From NCBI GenBank assembly GCA_902766575.1, contig CACXED010000301.1:1-5601 (forward strand): a DNA stretch of 5,601 nt. The letters are read 5' to 3'. The stretch's first letter is position 1. Every line of letters begins with the position of its first letter. The translations under genes were made by a program, and so were the position numbers. The notes beneath the pieces are model-generated. The model made no database searches. It was given only the letters and a program-made list of their open reading frames with translations, and had not been told where the DNA came from. The DNA comes from an uncultured Ruminococcus sp. Its GTDB lineage: Bacteria > Bacillota > Clostridia > Oscillospirales > CAG-272. Below are positions 1 through 5,601 of this stretch, in pieces.

Positions 1-1
1 C

Positions 2-571
2 GAGCGGGTCAGATCGGGGGAGGTCAGCGTCTCCGAGGTCGCCGAGGCGATCCCGGTGATGAAGCCCTCCGAGCTCGACGACTTTGCGGATAAGCTCTCG
101 GAACTGAGCGAGCTCTCGGAGCAGACCGATGAAAATTATTTGAAACGTCCGTCCGGGATATCCGAGCTCGAGGAGATCTTTCCGTTCCTCGGCGAGGAGG
201 TAAAGCAGAAGCTCTTTGCGAGAGCGTTTGAGAGCGGCGACATCGGCGGGCTCTGCGAGCTCGCGCCCTTTGTCGGACGCGAGATAGTCAGCCGCTACGC
301 GGTCGAGCTCTACCGACGCGAGGGACTCGGCAGGATTGAGAATCTGCTGCCCTTTATCGAAAAGGACGTGCTGTCGCAGATCGCCGACGAGGTTTATGAG
401 AAGCGCGGGCTTTCGGGACTCGAGGAACTCGCGCCCTTCATGGACCGCGGCAGGCTCCAAAATCTCGCAGCCGAAGCGATCGAGCGGGACGGAATCAAGG
501 CGATCTCGCCGATAGCGCCTTTCCTCGGCAGGGAATTTCTCGAAAAATACGTCAGGGAAAGATATCTGTGA
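2..571 (+). CDS. C-terminal part of an unrecognised protein with five 28-residue LxPF helical repeats (5' truncated)
   Basis: The reading frame is open from the first full codon at position 2 to TGA at 569-571, so the real start lies upstream of the window. A GTG at 56 and an ATG at 59 are in frame, but no ribosome binding site sits at the right distance; the GGGGGAGG at 16-23 is over 30 nt away. I therefore treat both as internal codons. The visible 189 residues begin with a charged stretch including a small LSE-LSE-LSE run, then five repeats (158-568) that run to the C-terminus. Each repeat looks like two short amphipathic helices around a conserved Pro-Phe, suggesting an alpha-solenoid or helical-hairpin fold used for binding. 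No catalytic motif or membrane segment is visible in this part. I do not recognise the family and give no function. The gene ends 36 nt from the convergent HAD gene and shares its terminator. Confidence 0.8.
   Translation, partial: ERVRSGEVSVSEVAEAIPVMKPSELDDFADKLSELSELSEQTDENYLKRPSGISELEEIFPFLGEEVKQKLFARAFESGDIGGLCELAPFVGREIVSRYAVELYRREGLGRIENLLPFIEKDVLSQIADEVYEKRGLSGLEELAPFMDRGRLQNLAAEAIERDGIKAISPIAPFLGREFLEKYVRERYL
158..568 (+). repeat. Five tandem 28-aa (84-bp) protein repeats, LxPF type
   Basis: Repeat units fall at 158-241, 242-325, 326-409, 410-493 and 494-568; the last is 25 residues and ends at the stop codon. The first four are exactly 28 residues with no gaps. A hand-made consensus is: aliphatic residue at 1, aliphatic at 4, aliphatic at 7, A/L/F at 8, Pro at 9, Phe at 10, aliphatic or Met at 11, a charged stretch, mostly Ala or a small/aromatic residue near 20, and usually Gly at 28. 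Pro9-Phe10 is invariant in all five. DNA identity between units is low at third positions, so the repeat is held at protein level and is not a recent DNA duplication. Confidence 0.85.
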
Positions 572-576
572 TAAAG

Positions 577-600
577 AAAAAAGCCCCTCGGGGCTTTTTT
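577..600. terminator. Bidirectional Rho-independent terminator between convergent genes
   Basis: A 10-bp stem (577-586 with 591-600) closes a CTCG tetraloop. GC pairs sit next to the loop and six A-T pairs at the base, so a T-run follows the hairpin when read on either strand. It lies 5 nt after the stop of the repeat-protein gene and 7 nt beyond the stop of the minus-strand HAD gene, exactly where a shared terminator is expected. Confidence 0.88.
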
Positions 601-607
601 CTCATAG

Positions 608-1411
608 TCAGCCTATCTCGACCTCGTCCTTCGGGATATCTCCGACGCCGTTGAGGATGTAGTTCGGGCGGTAGGGGAAGTTGTTCAGCGTATCAAGCGA
701 GGTCACGCCCGAGAGCACGAGCACCGTGTCAAGCTCGCTCTCGATTCCGGCGATGATGTCGGTGTCCATTCGGTCGCCGATGATCGCAGCCTCGGCGTGA
801 TGGCAGCCGAGCGTCTTTAACGCGTGGCGCATTATCAGCGGGTTCGGCTTTCCGATGAAATAAGCGTTCCGGTTGGTGGCGAGCTCGATCGGAGCTATCA
901 GCGCGCGGCAGGCGGGGATAATTCCGCGCTCGCCGGGAGAGGTGATGTCCGAGTTCGTACCGATGAGCTTCGCGCCCTTGAGGACGAGCTCAGCGGCGCG
1001 CTCGATCTTCTCATAGGAGAGCGATCTCGTCTCGCCGAACACGACGTAATCGGGATTGTAGTCGTTCATCGACAGCCCGGCGTCGTAGAGCGCGTTGACC
1101 AGTCCCGGCTCGCCGATGACGTAGACGCTTCCTCCGGGGCATTGCGACGCTAAGAAAGCCGCGGTCGCCAGCGCGCTGGTGTAGAAGTGCTCCTCGCTGA
1201 TGTCGAGACCCATGCGGCGGAGCTTCTGAGCAAGCTCACGCGGAGCGCGCTCGGAGGAGTTTGTCAGAAAGAGGAAATCCTTGCCGCTCTGCTTGAGCCA
1301 GTCGGTGAATTCCGGAACGCCGGGCAGCAGCCGGTTTCCGTGATATATGACGCCGTCCATATCGCATATGAAGGCTTTTTTTTCGTGAAGTGATTTGAGC
1401 TCTGTTTTCAT
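608..1411 (-). CDS. HAD-IIA family hydrolase (NagD / p-nitrophenylphosphatase-like phosphatase)
   Basis: This is a 267-residue cytoplasmic haloacid-dehalogenase-type phosphatase, the usual length for subfamily IIA. All four HAD motifs are present. Motif I is DMDG, with nucleophile Asp17 and acid/base Asp19, followed by VIYHG as in NagD. Motif II is LTNSS (Thr50-Asn51). Motif III Lys188 sits in GKPNP. Motif IV is GDRMDTD, with Mg-binding Asp213 and Asp218. The C2-type cap lies between motifs II and III and contains TNSDIT where NagD proteins usually have TNPD. Relatives act on nucleotide monophosphates, sugar phosphates or p-nitrophenyl phosphate; the true substrate cannot be read from sequence. 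The ATG (complement of 1409-1411) is preceded by AAAGGAG (complement of 1420-1426) at 8-nt spacing. It appears monocistronic, with its own promoter and the shared terminator. A function outside the HAD-IIA group is unlikely. Confidence 0.93.
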   Translation of the reverse strand: MKTELKSLHEKKAFICDMDGVIYHGNRLLPGVPEFTDWLKQSGKDFLFLTNSSERAPRELAQKLRRMGLDISEEHFYTSALATAAFLASQCPGGSVYVIGEPGLVNALYDAGLSMNDYNPDYVVFGETRSLSYEKIERAAELVLKGAKLIGTNSDITSPGERGIIPACRALIAPIELATNRNAYFIGKPNPLIMRHALKTLGCHHAEAAIIGDRMDTDIIAGIESELDTVLVLSGVTSLDTLNNFPYRPNYILNGVGDIPKDEVEIG

Positions 1412-1440
1412 TTGCCGTTCTCCTTTGCTTGATTATCTTT

Positions 1441-1469
1441 ATTATACAATATTTTCCCCGCGATTGCAA
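1441..1469 (-). promoter_or_regulatory. Sigma-A type promoter of the HAD hydrolase gene
   Basis: On the minus strand a perfect -10 TATAAT (complement of 1441-1446) sits 17 nt from a -35-like TTGCAA (1464-1469), which matches 4 of 6 consensus bases. Transcription would start near 1434, giving a leader of about 22 nt that includes the AAAGGAG ribosome binding site. Confidence 0.7.
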
Positions 1470-1474
1470 TAGAT

Positions 1475-1494
1475 AAACGCGAATTTCTGCGTTT
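1475..1494. promoter_or_regulatory. Small inverted repeat, possible operator (tentative)
   Basis: AAACGC-N8-GCGTTT is a perfect 6-bp inverted repeat with an 8-nt spacer, placed just upstream of the HAD -35 box (roughly -41 to -60). It overlaps a second, imperfect pairing of CGCGA (1478-1482) with TCGCG (1505-1509). The position would suit a regulator site, but six-base arms arise easily by chance. No T-run follows it, so it is not a terminator. The rest of the 1495-1560 stretch shows nothing I can support. Confidence 0.2.
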
Positions 1495-1572
1495 TGAGTA
1501 AAAATCGCGCAAAGGAGCAAGTCTGTCAGCCGATGCGAGGCGGATTATCATAAATAAGTAACAATTGCTTTA

Positions 1573-1601
1573 TTGACAAACAGCGCTCTCTGCGGTATAA
1601 T
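1573..1601 (+). promoter_or_regulatory. Perfect-consensus sigma-A promoter for the M23-GH3 operon
   Basis: The -35 TTGACA (1573-1578) and the -10 TATAAT (1596-1601) both match consensus at all six positions, and the spacer is the ideal 17 nt. The expected start near 1608 gives a leader of about 42 nt, too short for any known riboswitch. Confidence 0.9.
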
Positions 1602-1615
1602 AATATAGTATGGAA

Positions 1616-1631
1616 AATTATCGAATTATCG
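1616..1631 (+). repeat. Tandem 8-bp direct repeat in the leader of the M23 gene
   Basis: AATTATCG occurs twice back to back (1616-1623 and 1624-1631), immediately before the ribosome binding site and just after the predicted transcription start. It could be a chance duplication, a paired half-site for a repressor, or an unstructured AU-rich translation enhancer. The sequence alone cannot decide. Confidence 0.5.
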
Positions 1632-1640
1632 AAAGGGAGG
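1632..1640 (+). promoter_or_regulatory. Ribosome binding site that fixes the TTG start of the M23 gene
   Basis: AAAGGGAGG ends 9 nt before TTG at 1650-1652. No in-frame ATG or GTG occurs between the promoter and this point, and the next in-frame Met is far inside the mature protein, beyond the signal peptide. TTG is therefore the only sensible start. Confidence 0.8.
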
Positions 1641-1649
1641 TCGTCCCGG

Positions 1650-2858
1650 TTGAGCCTTAAAAATGAAAAACGCGGGAAGACCGCCGGAATAAAAAAAGCT
1701 GCTCTGCTAATCGCCGCGGCGATCCTTTGCACAACCGCGCAGCTCCCGTCTGTCGAACCGGTCAGCGCCGCGTCAACGTCGGAGTCCGAGATCAAGGCGC
1801 TTGAGGACAAGCTCGCTCTCGCTGCCGAAGCCCGCAAAAAGGCTGAACAGGCGGTCAGCGACGCCAAGTCCGAAAAAGCCGACGCGATAAAGTCCAAGCA
1901 GGCTATCGACAAAAAGCTGCTGGCGCTCTCCGAGGAGATGGCTGCGCTCGAACAGGTCATAACCGGCTACGAGCTGAGCATCGAGGCTAAAAACGCCGAA
2001 ATCGACGAGAAAAACGCAGAGCTTGAAAAGCTCTATTCTGTTGTGCGCGAGCGGATACGCATAAAGCGCGAGGAGGGAAGCGCCGATCTGCTGGCGCTGG
2101 TGCTCGACGCCGACGGGCTTCAGGACTTTTTCATGGAGCTTGACCGATATGTCTGTATGCTCGACTACGACGAGCGGCTGATGAACTCCTACAGAGACGG
2201 GCTCGAGTCGCTGAACGGGATGAAAACCGCACTTGAGGATTCCAAGGCTCAGGTCGAGAGCCGTAAGGAGGAGCTGGAGCTTCGCCGCTCAGAGCTTGAA
2301 AGCGACAAAGCCGCCGCGGAAAAGCTCATCGCCGACGCAGAAAAGGACGCCGAGACCGCCGAGGCCACTCTCGCAAAGGTCGAAGCCGAGGAAGCCCGCT
2401 ACAACAGGGAGCGCGAGGAAAAGCTCGCCGAGCTTCAGAAAACCTCTAATCAGGCCTACGTCGGCGGAACCTTCAAATGGCCGCTGCCGTCAAAATATAC
2501 GACCGTCTCCTGCGGTTTTGGCTGGAGGACGCATCCGGTCACCGGAAAGCCGCAGTTCCACAACGGTATCGACATCCCCGCTCCCTACGGCACCGAGATC
2601 TACGCCTGCAACGACGGCACGGTCGTCGAGGTCTCCTACAACTACGCCGACGGAAATTATGTCACGATAAGCCACGGCGGAGGCGTCGCGTCCTTTTACT
2701 CGCACGTTTCGCGCTTTGCCGTCAAGGTTGGCGACAAGGTCAGCCGGGGTCAGGTGATCGCTTATGTCGGCACGTCCGGCTACACCACCGGCGCGCATCT
2801 GAACCTGAACATCTACAAGGACAGCGTCGCCGTTGATCCGATGGGGTATTTCAAATGA
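1650..2858 (+). CDS. Secreted coiled-coil M23/LytM-domain protein (EnvC/PcsB-like murein hydrolase or hydrolase activator)
   Basis: This is a 402-residue exported protein. Residues 1-41 form a Sec signal peptide: Lys/Arg-rich start, hydrophobic 17-30, likely cleavage after VSA or SAA at 40-41. Residues about 43-265 are a long Glu/Lys/Ala coiled coil, broken near 145-185 by a DFFMELDRY-type segment seen in EnvC/PcsB-like proteins, where the coiled coil contacts FtsEX and restrains the enzyme. Residues about 272-402 are an M23 (LytM) domain. His304 and Asp308 (HNGID), His352 (YSHV) and His383 are present. The canonical HxH reads His383-Leu-Asn385, so the third zinc ligand (His293 of LytM) is Asn. 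The domain may therefore be inactive and act, like EnvC, by activating other wall hydrolases. M23 membership is firm; catalytic activity is uncertain. It starts with TTG behind a consensus promoter and overlaps the next gene by 4 nt, implying one operon. Confidence 0.9.
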   Translation: MSLKNEKRGKTAGIKKAALLIAAAILCTTAQLPSVEPVSAASTSESEIKALEDKLALAAEARKKAEQAVSDAKSEKADAIKSKQAIDKKLLALSEEMAALEQVITGYELSIEAKNAEIDEKNAELEKLYSVVRERIRIKREEGSADLLALVLDADGLQDFFMELDRYVCMLDYDERLMNSYRDGLESLNGMKTALEDSKAQVESRKEELELRRSELESDKAAAEKLIADAEKDAETAEATLAKVEAEEARYNREREEKLAELQKTSNQAYVGGTFKWPLPSKYTTVSCGFGWRTHPVTGKPQFHNGIDIPAPYGTEIYACNDGTVVEVSYNYADGNYVTISHGGGVASFYSHVSRFAVKVGDKVSRGQVIAYVGTSGYTTGAHLNLNIYKDSVAVDPMGYFK

Positions 2859-4006
2859 AATTCTTGTTAAGTCTTATGCTTGCTCTGACGCTGGCGCTCG
2901 TCGGCTGCGGAGAGACAATGTCAGAGCCGGAGGTCACTCGCATCGTCGCTCCGGACGATCCCGACAATACCGAGCCGCCTGTCACCGAAACCGTCGCCGA
3001 GCCCGACCCGATCGGCGAGCTCATCGCGTCTATGACCCTCGAGGAAAAGGTCGGTCAGCTAATCGTCTGCCGCGCGCCGGGCGATCCCGAGCAGGCGATC
3101 GCGGATATCGGCGAGTATCATCTCGGCGGGTATGTGCTTTTCGCCTCCGATTTTGCGAGCCGCGATCAGGTCAGCGCCGCGCTGATGATTCAGGGATATC
3201 AGAACGCGTCAAAAATACCGCTGATCATCGCGGTCGACGAGGAGGGCGGCACTGTCGTCAGAGTCTCGAAATTCCCGCAGTACCGCAAAACGCCCTTCGC
3301 GTCACCGAGAGAGCTGCTGGCAGCCGGCGGAACTGACAGCGTGGCGTCTGACACAAAGGAGCGCTGCGAGCTGCTTTCGTCGCTCGGGATAAACCTGAAT
3401 CTCGCGCCGGTCGCGGATATCTCGAATGACAAAAATGATTTCATCTACTATCGCTCGGCTGGAGACCTCGACGCCGCCTGCGAGTATGTCAGAACCTTTG
3501 TCGAGTCGAGCGAGGGCGTCGGAACTGCGCTCAAGCATTTCCCGGGCTACGGAGGCAACGCCGACACCCACACCGGAACGGCGGTCGATACGCGGGATTA
3601 CGAGAGCTTTGTGAACCGTGATTTTCGCCCGTTCATAGCCGGGATCGAAGCCGGAGCGGATATCGTCCTCGTCTCGCACAATACGGTGAACTGCATGGAC
3701 TCAAAGCGTCCTGCGTCGCTGTCGCCCGAGGTGCAACGTGTGCTGCGCGAGGAGCTCGGCTTTGACAGGCTCGTCATGACCGACGACCTGTCGATGGAAG
3801 CGATAACCAAGGTCTACGGAGCGGGCGAAGCCGCCGTCCTCGCCTTTGAAGCGGGCAACGACGTCATCTGCTGCTCCGACCACAGGGTCAAATATGCAGC
3901 CCTGTTCGAAGCCGCCAAGAGCGGCAGAATAACCACCGAACGGCTCGACGAGTCGGTGCGGCGGATACTCGAATTCAAGGCAAAGCTCGGGCTCATCGAG
4001 GGCTGA
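2855..4006 (+). CDS. nagZ: Lipoprotein beta-N-acetylhexosaminidase, glycoside hydrolase family 3 (NagZ type)
   Basis: This is a 383-residue GH3 enzyme expected to remove N-acetylglucosamine from peptidoglycan fragments outside the cell. A hydrophobic leader ends in the lipobox LVGC, so Cys18 would be lipid-modified and the protein anchored on the outer face of the membrane. Residues 19-52 are a Pro/Glu/Asp/Thr-rich linker. The single TIM-barrel domain follows, with SMTLEEKVGQL, VDEEGG at 127-132, NLAPVADI, and KHFPGYG at 227-233. The NagZ-specific Asp237-x-His239 acid/base dyad and the nucleophile Asp310 in TDDLSM are both present. The length fits single-domain NagZ; the second domain found in larger GH3 glucosidases and in some Gram-positive NagZ is absent. 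The symbol reflects family-level assignment. Its ATG overlaps the TGA of the M23 gene (ATGA), with only a weak GGGG ribosome site (2843-2846), so translation is probably coupled to the upstream gene. Confidence 0.9.
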   Translation: MKFLLSLMLALTLALVGCGETMSEPEVTRIVAPDDPDNTEPPVTETVAEPDPIGELIASMTLEEKVGQLIVCRAPGDPEQAIADIGEYHLGGYVLFASDFASRDQVSAALMIQGYQNASKIPLIIAVDEEGGTVVRVSKFPQYRKTPFASPRELLAAGGTDSVASDTKERCELLSSLGINLNLAPVADISNDKNDFIYYRSAGDLDAACEYVRTFVESSEGVGTALKHFPGYGGNADTHTGTAVDTRDYESFVNRDFRPFIAGIEAGADIVLVSHNTVNCMDSKRPASLSPEVQRVLREELGFDRLVMTDDLSMEAITKVYGAGEAAVLAFEAGNDVICCSDHRVKYAALFEAAKSGRITTERLDESVRRILEFKAKLGLIEG

Positions 4007-4048
4007 AACAAATTTTGAGCTTACGAAAAAACTCGCTTCGGGAGGTAG

Positions 4049-4078
4049 TTTCCACAGAAGCCGGTAAATCATTATAAA
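4049..4078 (+). promoter_or_regulatory. Possible weak promoter for lepA
   Basis: TATAAA (4073-4078) lies 18 nt after TTTCCA (4049-4054), which matches the -35 consensus at 4 of 6 bases. The implied leader would be only about 16 nt. No convincing terminator separates the GH3 gene from lepA, so readthrough from the upstream operon is equally possible. Nothing else in 4007-4100 can be supported. Confidence 0.3.
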
Positions 4079-4087
4079 TTCTATTCA

Positions 4088-4094
4088 ACAGGAG
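4088..4094 (+). promoter_or_regulatory. Ribosome binding site of lepA
   Basis: ACAGGAG ends 6 nt before ATG at 4101, separated by a run of six A. This spacing fixes the lepA start, and the resulting N-terminus (a short tail leading into RNFSIIAHIDHGKST) matches the family. Confidence 0.8.
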
Positions 4095-4100
4095 AAAAAA

Positions 4101-5601
4101 ATGTCATCCGAAAGACAGAGCAAGATACGCAATTTCTCGATAATAGCGCACATCGACCACGGAAAGTCTACTCTCGCCGACCGTCTGCTTGAATACACGC
4201 GCACCGTCTCGTCGCGGGAGATGGAGGAGCAGGTGCTCGACAACATGGATCTCGAGCGTGAGCGCGGCATAACCATCAAAGCCCGCGCGGTTAAGCTCGA
4301 CTACCATTCGCCCGACGGTCAGAGCTACACGCTGAACCTCATCGACACTCCCGGTCACGTGGACTTCAACTACGAGGTCTCGCGCTCGCTGAACGCCTGC
4401 GAGGGCGCGCTGCTGATCGTCGACGCGACTCAGGGCGTTGAGGCGCAGACCCTCGCCAACGCCTACCTCGCCATCGACAACAACCTCGAGATAATCCCGG
4501 TAATCAACAAGATCGACCTCCCGAGCGCCGACGTTGACAAGGTGCGCTCCGAGATCGAGGATATCATCGGAATCCCCGCCGAGGGCTGTCCGGCGGTCTC
4601 GGCCAAGACCGGACTGAACATTGAGCAGGTGCTCGACAAGATCGTCTCGGATATCCCCGCTCCGACAGGCGACGAGAACGCGCCGCTCAGATGCCTGATC
4701 TTCGACTCCTACTACGACAGCTATCTCGGAGTCGTAGTCAACATCCGCGTGATGGACGGCACTCTGCGTCCCGGCGACCGGATAAAGCTCATGTCGACCG
4801 GAGCCGAGTTCGACGTCGTCGAGGTCGGCTATATGGAGCCGTTCGGGCTGAGCAAGGGCGAGTTTCTCGCCGCCGGCGACGTCGGCTACATCACCGCGAG
4901 CATAAAGTCGGTCGGCGAGACCCGAGTCGGCGACACGGTAACGCTCGCCGCAAATCCCGCCGCCGAGCCACTGCCCGGCTTCAAGGAGGCGCATCCGATG
5001 GTCTACGCCGGAATCTACCCGGCGGACGGCGCGCACTACGGCGATCTTAAGGACGCGCTCGAAAAGCTACAGCTCAACGACGCCGCGCTGACCTTTGAGC
5101 CCGAGACCTCTGCGGCACTCGGCTTCGGCTTCCGCTGCGGATTCTTAGGACTTCTGCACATGGAGATCATCGAGGAGCGGCTCGAGCGCGAGTTCAATCT
5201 CGACCTCATCACGACCGCGCCGAGCGTTATCTACAAGATTCAGAAAAAGAGCGGCGAGATAGTCTATATCGACAATCCGTCGAACTATCCGAACCCCGAC
5301 GAGATCGACGTTGCCTACGAGCCGATGGTCAAGGCGAGCATCATCACTCCGCCCGAGTTCGTCGGCGGACTTATGGATCTCTGCCAGGAGCGGCGCGGAA
5401 ACTTCATCAACATGACCTACATCGACACCGACCGCGCCGAGCTGCACTACGACCTGCCGCTCAACGAGATAATCTACGACTTCTTCGACGCGCTGAAATC
5501 GCGCTCCAAGGGCTACGCGTCGCTCGACTACGAGCTTTCGGACTACGTTCCGTCAAAGCTCGTCAAGCTCGATATACTGCTCAACGGCGATATAGTCGAC
5601 G
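4101..5601 (+). CDS. lepA: Elongation factor 4 (LepA), translational GTPase, 3' truncated by the window
   Basis: LepA is a highly conserved ribosome-binding GTPase related to EF-G, implicated in back-translocation, ribosome assembly and translation initiation. About 500 of the usual 600 residues are present, in one unbroken frame to the window end; the LepA-specific C-terminal domain is largely missing. GTPase motifs are complete: P-loop AHIDHGKST (16-24), switch I RGITI (55-59), DTPGH (82-86), NKID (136-139) and SAK (167-169). A beta-barrel domain II (about 186-280) is followed by the strongly conserved GFGFRCGFLGLLHMEI segment around His353, and an EF-G-C-like fold near 400-485. In many Firmicutes lepA is followed by hemW and hrcA; that side cannot be seen here. 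It lies 94 nt after the GH3 gene on the same strand and has its own strong ribosome site. Identity is essentially certain. Confidence 0.98.
   Translation, partial: MSSERQSKIRNFSIIAHIDHGKSTLADRLLEYTRTVSSREMEEQVLDNMDLERERGITIKARAVKLDYHSPDGQSYTLNLIDTPGHVDFNYEVSRSLNACEGALLIVDATQGVEAQTLANAYLAIDNNLEIIPVINKIDLPSADVDKVRSEIEDIIGIPAEGCPAVSAKTGLNIEQVLDKIVSDIPAPTGDENAPLRCLIFDSYYDSYLGVVVNIRVMDGTLRPGDRIKLMSTGAEFDVVEVGYMEPFGLSKGEFLAAGDVGYITASIKSVGETRVGDTVTLAANPAAEPLPGFKEAHPMVYAGIYPADGAHYGDLKDALEKLQLNDAALTFEPETSAALGFGFRCGFLGLLHMEIIEERLEREFNLDLITTAPSVIYKIQKKSGEIVYIDNPSNYPNPDEIDVAYEPMVKASIITPPEFVGGLMDLCQERRGNFINMTYIDTDRAELHYDLPLNEIIYDFFDALKSRSKGYASLDYELSDYVPSKLVKLDILLNGDIVD

Noticed and set aside
56..61. GTG/ATG as the true start of the repeat-protein gene
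   Set aside because: The frame remains open to the window edge, upstream codons look like the same protein, and no ribosome binding site lies at a usable distance.
1511..1554. AAAGGAG followed by a short ATG frame in the divergent region
   Set aside because: The ATG near 1534 is about 17 nt from the site and the frame ends after six codons, so a small gene is not supported.
1526..1960. Minus-strand frame of 144 codons spanning the M23 promoter and signal peptide
   Set aside because: The Ser/Ala-rich translation is the reverse of the coiled-coil coding sequence, and it would run through the consensus plus-strand promoter.
2233..2670. Plus-strand frame of 145 codons inside the M23 gene, and similar ones at 2477-2836 and 2833-3336
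   Set aside because: Their translations are Arg/Pro/Ser-rich with no domain, while the M23 and GH3 frames carry clear conserved motifs throughout the same DNA.
4025..4052. Possible terminator hairpin after the GH3 gene
   Set aside because: Only short, interrupted pairing (AAACT with AGTTT, about five base pairs) is possible and no T-run follows on the plus strand.
4104..5036. Long minus-strand open frame (310 codons) opposite lepA
   Set aside because: It lies entirely antisense to a certain, highly conserved gene, its translation resembles no known protein type and is rich in Asp/Val/Arg from reversed GC-rich codons, and it has no supporting ribosome site that I can see. It is a codon-bias shadow.

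Overview
The window reads as a chromosomal piece of a Gram-positive, Clostridia-type bacterium with GC-rich coding sequence. The grounds are GGAGG-type ribosome binding sites, textbook sigma-A (TTGACA/TATAAT) promoters in AT-rich gaps, a TTG start, a lipoprotein glycosidase, and a PcsB/EnvC-like coiled-coil M23 protein. An Oscillospirales/Ruminococcaceae gut origin is a guess from composition and protein style; nothing here proves a genus.

Layout, left to right. (1) Positions 2-571 (+) hold the C-terminal part of an unrecognised protein made of five near-perfect 28-residue helical repeats, each carrying an L-x-PF core. (2) A short A/T-flanked hairpin at 577-600 serves as a shared terminator for this gene and for the convergent HAD-IIA sugar-phosphatase-like gene at 608-1411 (-). 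(3) A 238-bp AT-rich divergent region (1412-1649) carries a promoter for the HAD gene on the minus strand and a perfect-consensus promoter (TTGACA-N17-TATAAT) on the plus strand. It also holds a small inverted repeat and an 8-bp tandem repeat. (4) A two-gene envelope operon follows: a secreted coiled-coil M23/LytM protein (1650-2858, TTG start), overlapping by 4 nt a lipoprotein GH3 beta-N-acetylhexosaminidase of the NagZ type (2855-4006). (5) After a 94-nt gap comes lepA (elongation factor 4), from 4101 past the window end.

The M23/GH3 pair makes sense as a cell-wall remodelling or recycling unit. A coiled-coil LytM protein either cuts peptidoglycan or activates other hydrolases at the septum, and a surface-anchored glucosaminidase trims muropeptides. 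The most notable point is that the M23 domain has lost one zinc-binding histidine (His to Asn in the HxH motif), so it may be a non-catalytic regulator. The repeat protein at the left edge is the least explained element. I see no mobile element, CRISPR array, tRNA or rRNA, and no clear sign of a new multi-gene system.
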